Below, one piece after another: positions 1 to 5,852 of a stretch of DNA of 5,852 bases. Source of the stretch: Actinomycetota bacterium (GTDB lineage: Bacteria; Actinomycetota; Actinomycetes; Actinomycetales; Angustibacteraceae); the NCBI GenBank assembly GCA_014377795.1, contig JACMOY010000207.1, forward strand, positions 1 to 5,852, written 5' to 3'. A model generated the notes under the pieces. That model did not search any database and was not told the origin of the DNA. It saw only the letters and a program-made list of their open reading frames with translations. The position numbers were made by a program, and so were the translations under genes. Numbering within the stretch: position 1 is the first letter of the stretch; the number at the start of each line of letters is the position of its first letter.

Positions 1-111
1 GGCGGCGTCCTCGGCGTCGCTGGCACGCCACGGGCCGACGTCGGCCAGGGCGTCCAGGGCGGTGCGCACACCGTCCAGCGCCTCGCCCACCTGACCCCAG
101 TTATCGTCCAC
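1..111 (-). CDS. N-terminal fragment of an unidentified protein (possibly DUF222/HNH type)
   Basis: An open frame reads from a GTG at 111-109 off the left edge, giving 37 codons without a stop. The peptide starts M-D-D-N-W-G-Q-V and continues as an acidic, Leu/Ala-rich amphipathic stretch with a V-G-P-W-R segment near residues 26-29. No Shine-Dalgarno sequence is visible. Instead a TAGAAT hexamer ends 7 nt before the GTG, which fits a leaderless transcript and is the reason for choosing this start. It is divergent from the polymerase gene. The short acidic helical N-terminus, together with a degenerate LexA-box-like sequence over the start, recalls actinobacterial DUF222 (13E12 repeat) HNH-nuclease proteins. 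That is a guess from style, since no diagnostic domain lies inside the window. Presence of a gene here is fairly likely; its identity is open. Confidence 0.5.
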   Translation of the reverse strand, partial: MDDNWGQVGEALDGVRTALDALADVGPWRASDAEDAA

Positions 112-124
112 GTGTTCTATTCTA
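109..124 (-). promoter_or_regulatory. Candidate -10 element and leaderless start for the left-edge gene
   Basis: On the minus strand TAGAAT (124-119) matches the actinobacterial TANNNT -10 pattern. It is followed by 7 nt (AGAACAC) and then the GTG start at 111-109, so the predicted first transcribed base is at or next to the G of GTG. A -35 element at 17-18 bp spacing is poor (TGGTGG or CTGGTG). The call rests on the hexamer, the spacing and the lack of a ribosome binding site. Confidence 0.4.
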
Positions 125-180
125 GGGAACATCACCGACAACCACCAGAGCCCCGACCACATCTGTGGACAGCACTTTCG

Positions 181-216
181 GTGACGGCGCGAGCACGTCC
201 AGGTAGGTTGCCGAGG
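181..216 (+). promoter_or_regulatory. Candidate promoter for the LigD-like polymerase, leaderless
   Basis: GTGACG at 181-186 matches four of six bases of the TTGACA -35 consensus. A 17-bp spacer separates it from TAGGTT at 204-209, a TANNNT -10 match. Seven bases later is the GTG at 217, so the first transcribed base would coincide with the start codon. The same AGGTAGG stretch (201-207) could instead act as a ribosome binding site about 9 nt from the GTG if transcription begins further upstream. Both readings support 217 as the translation start. Confidence 0.5.
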
Positions 217-1188
217 GTGGCGTCCAGCGCGAGCAAGTCCCCCGCAGTGCTGCTCCCGGTGGGTGACCGCGAGGTACGGATCTCCAACCCCGACCGCGTG
301 TACTTCGAGCGCGGTGGCCACACCAAGCTCGATCTGGCGCAGTACTACCTCAGCGTGGGCGACGGCATCGTCAACGCCCTGCGCGAGCGCCCCTGCATGA
401 TGCACCGCTTCCCTGACGGGGTCAGCGGCGAGAAGGTCCACCAGAAGCGCCTGCCGAACGGCGCGCCCCCGTGGGTCGAGACGGTGCGAGTGCACTTCCC
501 GCGGTACGACCGGCACGCCGACGAGCTGTGCGTCACCGAGCTGGCCAGCGTCATCTGGGCGGTGCAGATGTCGACCGTCGAGTTCCACCCCTGGAACTCG
601 CGCCGCGCCGACACCGAGCGTCCGGACGAGTGGCGGATCGACCTCGATCCCATGCCGCAGTGCGGTTTTGACCGGGTGCGACGGGTCGCGCACATCGCCC
701 ACGAGGTGCTCGACGAGCTCGGAGCCGTCGGCTGGCCGAAGACCTCAGGCGGGGCGGGGCTTCACATCTACGTACGGATCGAGCCGCGGTGGGGTTTCGC
801 CGACGTCCGTCGAGCCGCACTGGCCTTCGCCCGCGAGGTCGAGCGCCGCGCACCCACCGAGGTCACGACCACCTGGTGGCGCAAGGACCGCGACCCGAGC
901 GCGCTGTTCGTCGACTACAACCAGAACGCGCGCGACCACACGATCGCGAGCGCGTACTCGGTGCGCGGGGTGCCCGAGGCGACCGTGTCGACGCCGATCG
1001 GCTGGGACGAGGTCGACGACGTCCAGCCGCAGGAGTGCACGATCGTCACGGTGCCCACCCGGTACGCCGAGCGCGGTGACCTGCACGCCGGCATCGACGA
1101 GACGGTGTTCTCGCTCGACCCGCTGCTCGATTGGGCCGACCGCGATGAGCGCGACGGAGCGGCTCCCCCACCACCCGCCGACGACTGA
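217..1188 (+). CDS. Stand-alone LigD-type NHEJ polymerase (archaeo-eukaryotic primase fold)
   Basis: The product is a 323-residue single-domain nucleotidyltransferase of the LigD polymerase-domain family, which fills gaps and adds (ribo)nucleotides at DNA ends in bacterial non-homologous end joining and repair. Visible motifs (numbered from the GTG at 217) are N-P-D-R-V-Y-F at 24-30, H-R-F-P-D-G-V at 63-69, E-F-H-P-W-N at 122-127, the metal-binding D-L-D-P with Asp142 and Asp144, S-G-G-A-G-L-H at 177-183, and the third catalytic Asp233 in F-V-D-Y-N-Q-N. These spacings agree well with Asp137/Asp139/Asp227 of the M. tuberculosis LigD polymerase domain. No ligase or phosphoesterase domain is attached, so it resembles the separate mycobacterial PolD-type proteins (such as Rv3730c), not full LigD. 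The frame is open upstream to a GTG at 112, but residues before 217 look non-coding and lie over the promoter; a GTG at 181 is a less likely start. No Ku or ligase gene is in view. The C-terminal tail is Pro/Asp-rich. Family assignment is secure; the partner and exact role are inferred. Confidence 0.93.
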   Translation: MASSASKSPAVLLPVGDREVRISNPDRVYFERGGHTKLDLAQYYLSVGDGIVNALRERPCMMHRFPDGVSGEKVHQKRLPNGAPPWVETVRVHFPRYDRHADELCVTELASVIWAVQMSTVEFHPWNSRRADTERPDEWRIDLDPMPQCGFDRVRRVAHIAHEVLDELGAVGWPKTSGGAGLHIYVRIEPRWGFADVRRAALAFAREVERRAPTEVTTTWWRKDRDPSALFVDYNQNARDHTIASAYSVRGVPEATVSTPIGWDEVDDVQPQECTIVTVPTRYAERGDLHAGIDETVFSLDPLLDWADRDERDGAAPPPPADD

Positions 1189-1196
1189 CCGGTCAG
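1185..1196. repeat. 12-bp perfect palindrome holding both convergent stop codons
   Basis: CTGACCGGTCAG reads identically on both strands. It contains the plus-strand TGA (1186-1188) of the polymerase gene and the minus-strand TGA (1195-1193) of the mycothiol-family gene, separated by CCGG. As RNA it could form at most a short stem with no usable loop, and no T-tract follows on either side, so I do not call it an intrinsic terminator. No other terminator fits between these genes. Confidence 0.7.
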
Positions 1197-1927
1197 GCTG
1201 CACCCAGCGCGAGACGAGCGCGGAACCGTTGCAGCACATGTGGATCGCCGGTCCACTCGACGGCGGAGTCGGTGGGCCGGTCCCACAGCGATCGGAAGAC
1301 GTCGGATGCCGAGCCCACCACCGCGGCATCGGCAGCCGCCCCGTGCGCTGACGGCGCGACGAGCTGCCCGGCGTCCGACATCGTGACCAGCAGCGCGCTG
1401 TCGCCCGCACTGACGAGCACCGACCCCGCGACACCGCACCGGGCGTCCGGAGCCGACAGGACCGACTGCTCACCAGCGAACCCGACAAGCTCGTCGACCC
1501 CGTCGACCGCCTGCTCGTCCTCGTGCGGCCACGGTGCGCGGCCGGCGGTCAGCTCGGCGTCGACCCGGTGGATCGCCGTCTCGTGGGCCATCCGGCGCCA
1601 CCAGAAGCCGACCGTCTGATTGTCGGCCGCGAACGTCCAGGCCGGGTCCATGGACGCGCGGGAGTCCAGCTCGTCGACCAGCTCGGCCAGGCGGGCGTCG
1701 AACCAGGCGAAGACCGTGTCGTCGTCCGGCGCCCACGGCCACTCACCCTCGGCCGGACGCCGTCCGAGGCGCAGCACCGCGGTCTTGTGGGCGTAGACCT
1801 CGCCGACGTGGTCGACCAGGTCGCGGCCGACCCAGCCCGGGCAGGTCGGTACGGGCTGCCGGGGTGCATCGCGGGCGGCCGATCGCAGCCGAGTCGCGTC
1901 GTCCAGCAACCAGTCCCGGTATCGCAC
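1193..1927 (-). CDS. Maleylpyruvate isomerase family mycothiol-dependent protein (DinB fold)
   Basis: The 244-residue protein has the two-part layout of the actinobacterial TIGR03083/MDMPI family: an N-terminal DinB-like four-helix metal-binding domain (about 1-135) and a C-terminal MDMPI_C-like domain (about 145-240). The N-terminal signature V-P-T-C-P-G-W is at 26-32. Likely zinc ligands are His40 (L-V-D-H-V-G), Glu116 and His120 (A-H-E-T-A-I-H-R), matching the His/Glu/His set of Corynebacterium glutamicum maleylpyruvate isomerase, including the E-x3-H spacing. Family members are cytosolic and use mycothiol as cofactor in isomerisation, transfer or detoxification, but most paralogues have no known substrate, and none can be assigned here. 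The GTG start lies 3 bp after the permease stop, with a G-rich GGGGTGGG 7 nt upstream inside the permease's last codons, so translation is probably coupled. It ends 4 bp from the convergent polymerase gene. Confidence 0.88.
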   Translation of the reverse strand: MRYRDWLLDDATRLRSAARDAPRQPVPTCPGWVGRDLVDHVGEVYAHKTAVLRLGRRPAEGEWPWAPDDDTVFAWFDARLAELVDELDSRASMDPAWTFAADNQTVGFWWRRMAHETAIHRVDAELTAGRAPWPHEDEQAVDGVDELVGFAGEQSVLSAPDARCGVAGSVLVSAGDSALLVTMSDAGQLVAPSAHGAAADAAVVGSASDVFRSLWDRPTDSAVEWTGDPHVLQRFRARLALGAA

Positions 1928-1930
1928 CGC

Positions 1931-3406
<1,476 letters not shown>

Positions 3407-3412
3407 GGGTCG

Positions 3413-3418
3413 CCTCCC
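3413..3418 (-). promoter_or_regulatory. Ribosome binding site fixing the permease start
   Basis: GGGAGG on the minus strand (3418-3413) is followed by 6 nt (CGACCC) and ATG at 3406-3404. It is the only strong Shine-Dalgarno sequence seen in the window and rules out the longer in-frame start at 3472. A leadered mRNA is expected here, unlike at the other three starts. I found no convincing -10/-35 pair for this gene in 3419-3529. Confidence 0.75.
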
Positions 3419-3473
3419 GGCTGATGGATCTGGGCTGGTCCGCCGGCCGGTGGGGCCGTCCGTGCAGCGCACA

Positions 3474-3490
3474 TGCTGTCAGACCCAGCA
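3474..3490. repeat. Short inverted repeat in the permease / small membrane protein divergent region
   Basis: TGCTG (3474-3478) and CAGCA (3486-3490) form a 5-bp inverted repeat around a 7-nt centre. It lies between the two divergent genes and could be half of an operator or simply chance in GC-rich DNA. There is no match to a known purine-riboswitch core or a regulator box that I can recognise. Confidence 0.2.
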
Positions 3491-3516
3491 GCCCCCGAAC
3501 GACCTACAGACGCACC

Positions 3517-3529
3517 TAAACTGGGTGCC
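3517..3529 (+). promoter_or_regulatory. Candidate -10 element and leaderless start for the small membrane protein gene
   Basis: TAAACT at 3517-3522 fits TANNNT and stands out as an AT-rich hexamer in GC-rich DNA. It is followed by exactly 7 nt (GGGTGCC) and the GTG at 3530. No Shine-Dalgarno sequence precedes the GTG and no clear -35 element is seen at 16-18 bp. The geometry equals that at the two starts near the left end of the window. Confidence 0.5.
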
Positions 3530-3796
3530 GTGACCACGCCGTCGAGCCCCGCGCCGTCGAGCCCCGCGCAGCCGCGCGCCGTCGAGCCGCTCGGCGTCGA
3601 CGTGCCGCGCGTCATCCTGGCCGGGATCGTGCTGTGGGCGCTCGCCCTGGCGCTCACCCTGCTGGTTCCGGCGCTGCACACCGGACGCCGGGACTGGTGG
3701 CCCTGGGCCTGCGTGGCGGGCGTGGTGATCGGCGCACTGGGCCTGGCCTACGTGCGTCGCGGCCGGGGCAACGCCGCGGCCGCCGGCCGCAGCTAG
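3530..3796 (+). CDS. Small two-helix membrane protein, DUF2530-like
   Basis: The 88-residue product has a Pro/Ser/Ala-rich N-terminal tail (1-25), a hydrophobic helix at about 27-46, a short polar turn with T-G-R-R-D-W-W-P-W at 51-59, a second helix at about 56-75, and an Arg/Ala-rich C-terminus. Size, helix pair and the tryptophan cluster before helix 2 match what I recall of DUF2530, an actinobacterial inner-membrane family of unknown function, often found beside NCS2 permeases and the large Hsp90-annotated gene, as here. The GTG at 3530 is preferred over the longer frame opening at 3473 because TAAACT sits 7 nt upstream. The positive-inside rule suggests a helical hairpin with the R-R-G-R-G tail in the cytoplasm. 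It diverges from the permease and its stop overlaps that of the next gene by 4 bp. The gene is likely real; the family call is from memory. Confidence 0.75.
   Translation: MTTPSSPAPSSPAQPRAVEPLGVDVPRVILAGIVLWALALALTLLVPALHTGRRDWWPWACVAGVVIGALGLAYVRRGRGNAAAAGRS
3539..3568 (+). repeat. Perfect 15-bp tandem duplication inside the small membrane protein gene
   Basis: The unit CCGTCGAGCCCCGCG occurs twice in a row (3539-3553, 3554-3568) and encodes P-S-S-P-A twice in the N-terminal tail. The related sequence GCCGTCGAGCC recurs at 3578-3588, read in another frame as A-V-E-P. Being a multiple of three, the duplication leaves the frame intact. Confidence 0.85.
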
Positions 3797-3804
3797 CCCG
3801 CGGC
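3786..3804. other. Stop-codon overlap at GCTAGC inside a weak hairpin
   Basis: The CTAG at 3793-3796 contains both stop codons (TAG on each strand) and is the core of the palindrome GCTAGC (3792-3797). Flanking GCCGC (3786-3790) and GCGGC (3800-3804) can pair across a 9-nt loop. With a 5-bp stem and no T-tract it is at best a weak bidirectional terminator. Confidence 0.35.
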
Positions 3805-5852
3805 GTCCTCGACGACGAGCCGGACGGCGTCACCGGGCTCGACCAGCAGCCGCGCCAGGGCGTGCCTGGCGGGCCACCGCCCCGCGGCGAAGGCCAGCCC
3901 TCGCGCCAGACCGTCGGTGGTGGCGGCGTGCACCCCGCCGGCATCGACCCACCACGCCACCTCGACGTCGTCCACCAGCAGGCGGTCGTGCTCGCACCAC
4001 AGCCGCGGTGCCTGCGGCAGCAGCGTCGTCACCTCGGTCGGCACGTCGGCCACGGCGCCGTCGTCACGAACACGACCGTCCGCCAGCTCGCTCGCCAGCG
4101 CGACGTCGAGCAGGTCGGCCAGCGCCGGGGCCAGGGACGGCGTCACGACCACCAGACCCCCAAGATCATTGCGCTGCAACCACTTCGGGTCGTCAGCCAC
4201 CACCGCCTCTGATAACGCGACCACCCGGCTGCCGGCACCGTCGAGCACCCGGGTCGACTCGGTCACCGGGGCGTCCAGGTCGGCGGCGCACTCGCCGAGC
4301 AGGGCCCAGGCCCGCAGGCAGGTCGCGGCATCCACAGCTCGATCGGGGTCCAGCAGGCGCCCCAGCACGACCGCGGCGAGCGAGAGGTCGGCCGAGCCCA
4401 GGTCGCCGACCAGGCCCAGAGCTCGCCGGACGTCGTCGTCCAGGTCGGCGACCCACTGCGGCGCCCGGTCGAGCAGATCGCCCAGACCGGTGCCCGCGGC
4501 CGGGTCGAGCAGCCCGACCGTGCCGAGCTCGCGACGCAGCCACCACGCCGTGTAGGACGGCACCGACCTCGACCCGTCAGGGCCGGACACCCGCACCTGC
4601 TCGACGAGAGCCCGACGCAACACCGGCTCAGAAGCCATGTGCCGCAACACCTCTGGCCAGCACTGGGGCCGGACGACGTCGAGGTCTCGGACCCCCACCA
4701 GCTCGGCCAGCGTTCCGCTGCCGGTCTCGTCGGCCCAGTCGTCGATGTCGGCGAGCCCGCTGACGCGCGCCGGCAGGTCGTCGAGGTCGACCTCGTCCGC
4801 GCGCACCACCGCGAGGCCGTCCAGCACCCCCACCGCGCGCAGCACGTCCGGCCCCCAGACCCGTACCAGGTCGGCGTCGACGACCCCCACCTCTCGCGGG
4901 TCGAGCACAGCGGCTGCCATCGACCCGGGCAGCACCAGGGCGCCCGCGGGGGTGACCTCGACCTCGGCGTCGGTGAGCGCCAGGTCGGCCAGCCAGTGCA
5001 GCTCGCCGTCGGCCCAGGCCCCCGGCACCGGCGCGCCGTCCTGCAGCGCTGCGCGGACGAGCGCGAGGACGGCGTCCGCGACCTCGTCGGGGGCGTCCGC
5101 GTCCGGGCTCTGCTCGACCGCGAGACGCACCGCCGACTCCTGCAGGACCGCCCGCGCGCTCGCCGTCGTCGCGCCCAACCGGGCCAGCAGCGGGTGGGCC
5201 GCTTCGGGGTGGACCACCCGCAACCCGAACGGCGACAACGTCGCGAGGGCCGAGACGGGCAGTCGGTCGTCGGTCGGCAGCAGCACCCCGCGCGCGCCAC
5301 GGACGACCCGGCCGTCCGCGAGCGGGACCGGCAGGGCAGCCAGCACCTCGCGGGCGTTGGCGTCGTCGGCGAGGCCCGCCAGGCCGGCGTACCTGCTGTG
5401 CCACAGGGCAGGCGCGCCCGCAGCCGGCAGCGCGTCGACCACGTCCGAGAGGGCGAGACGCCCGACCCCGAGCGCCGCGTACGCCCCCGCCGCCGCCCGC
5501 GGCGAGGCGACCAGCCCGGCGACCAGGGGGGCGAGGACGGCGAGCGCCGCAGGGTCGTCGCCCCCGACGTCCAGAGCCACCGCGTCGCGCGGACGCACCC
5601 GCTCGTCGGCGTCCTCGACCAGGCGCAGCAGCGGTGTCGCCGGCAGCCGGGCCAGCACCGCGGCGCGCAGTGCGCCGTCCAGGGCGCCCGCAGCCAGGCC
5701 GACCGGCACCAGGCCCAGTACGTCGTCGCCGGCCTCGGCACGCTCGACCAGCAGGTCGGCGTACGCGTGCGCCGCCTCGGTGACCAGCCGGTCGGTCAGG
5801 GCACCGGCGGCGACATGTCGCCGGGTCGGGTCGAGGGCGAACCCCGCCATCA
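3793..5852 (-). CDS. C-terminal part of sacsin N-terminal ATP-binding-like (Hsp90-annotated) large protein
   Basis: The frame is open at the right edge and ends with TAG at 3795-3793, leaving at least 686 codons; the first ATG visible (5850-5848) is very probably internal. The segment beginning F-A-L-D-P-T-R-R-H-V and T-D-R-L-V at the edge, S-Y-T-A-W-W-L-R-R-E near 430, P-K-W-L-Q-R-N-D near 555, and the end W-W-V-D-A-G-G-V-H-A-A near 632 with A-G-R-W-P-A-R-H-A-L near 658 resemble a large actinobacterial family (about 1000 residues) annotated as 'sacsin N-terminal ATP-binding-like domain' or 'molecular chaperone Hsp90'. In that family the GHKL-type ATPase domain is N-terminal and would lie outside the window, so it cannot be checked. 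The visible part is a soluble, Ala/Leu/Asp/Val-rich helical protein without membrane segments or known catalytic motifs. Its role is unknown. It converges on the small membrane protein gene with stops overlapping by 4 bp. Confidence 0.75.
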   Translation of the reverse strand, partial: MAGFALDPTRRHVAAGALTDRLVTEAAHAYADLLVERAEAGDDVLGLVPVGLAAGALDGALRAAVLARLPATPLLRLVEDADERVRPRDAVALDVGGDDPAALAVLAPLVAGLVASPRAAAGAYAALGVGRLALSDVVDALPAAGAPALWHSRYAGLAGLADDANAREVLAALPVPLADGRVVRGARGVLLPTDDRLPVSALATLSPFGLRVVHPEAAHPLLARLGATTASARAVLQESAVRLAVEQSPDADAPDEVADAVLALVRAALQDGAPVPGAWADGELHWLADLALTDAEVEVTPAGALVLPGSMAAAVLDPREVGVVDADLVRVWGPDVLRAVGVLDGLAVVRADEVDLDDLPARVSGLADIDDWADETGSGTLAELVGVRDLDVVRPQCWPEVLRHMASEPVLRRALVEQVRVSGPDGSRSVPSYTAWWLRRELGTVGLLDPAAGTGLGDLLDRAPQWVADLDDDVRRALGLVGDLGSADLSLAAVVLGRLLDPDRAVDAATCLRAWALLGECAADLDAPVTESTRVLDGAGSRVVALSEAVVADDPKWLQRNDLGGLVVVTPSLAPALADLLDVALASELADGRVRDDGAVADVPTEVTTLLPQAPRLWCEHDRLLVDDVEVAWWVDAGGVHAATTDGLARGLAFAAGRWPARHALARLLVEPGDAVRLVVEDAAG

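Noticed and set aside
112..216. N-terminal extension of the polymerase from the GTG at 112
   Set aside because: The 35 extra residues have no similarity to the LigD polymerase family, cover the predicted promoter of the gene itself, and touch the start of the divergent gene.
745..1488. Minus-strand 247-codon frame opposite the polymerase C-terminus
   Set aside because: It runs through two well-supported genes in other frames, is Arg/Ser/Val-rich without domain features, and lacks a ribosome binding site or promoter.
3407..3472. N-terminal extension of the permease from 3472
   Set aside because: The 22 added residues are Arg/Pro-rich and the extension would bury the strong GGGAGG ribosome binding site at 3418-3413.
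3407..3529. Purine riboswitch upstream of the permease
   Set aside because: The region is GC-rich, and I could not find the conserved purine-aptamer core or three-helix arrangement. The leader is also too short and lacks a terminator hairpin.
4263..5741. A 492-codon minus-strand frame overlapping the large right-hand gene
   Set aside because: The composition is dominated by Arg, Ser, Cys, Trp and Pro, typical of an out-of-frame shadow. The overlapping frame has normal composition and family-like motifs.

Overview
The window is very GC-rich and densely coded, with the third-position G/C bias, GTG starts and gene families of a high-GC Gram-positive bacterium (Actinomycetota). Pointers to this are a stand-alone LigD-type NHEJ polymerase of the mycobacterial PolD kind, a protein of the mycothiol-dependent maleylpyruvate isomerase family, a two-helix protein resembling the actinobacterial DUF2530 family, and the actinobacterial 'sacsin N-terminal ATP-binding-like' (Hsp90-annotated) large protein. 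I cannot name the genus from the sequence.

Layout, left to right. (1) The first 37 codons of an unidentified gene on the minus strand run off the left edge. (2) A 105-bp divergent intergenic region (112-216) appears to hold two promoters, each placing transcription initiation at or next to a GTG start. (3) On the plus strand is the LigD-like polymerase (217-1188). (4) It converges, with only 4 bp between stop codons, on a two-gene minus-strand unit: an AzgA-type NCS2 purine permease (3406-1931), then a mycothiol-dependent DinB-fold protein (1927-1193) beginning 3 bp after the permease stop. (5) A 123-bp divergent region (3407-3529) separates the permease from a small plus-strand two-helix membrane protein (3530-3796). 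(6) The stop codon of that protein overlaps the stop codon of the C-terminal part of a large minus-strand protein (5852-3793), whose N-terminus lies beyond the right edge.

Functionally this looks like ordinary chromosomal, largely housekeeping territory: DNA-end repair/primase-polymerase, purine uptake, thiol/detoxification chemistry, and a large ATPase-like protein of unknown role. I see no mobile element, CRISPR array, tRNA, rRNA or phage module, and no strong case for a new multi-gene system. The most distinctive signals are architectural. Three genes share the same TANNNT-7 nt-GTG start geometry, which predicts leaderless mRNAs. Both convergent gene pairs end inside short palindromes that contain both stop codons, and the permease and mycothiol-family gene are tightly coupled.
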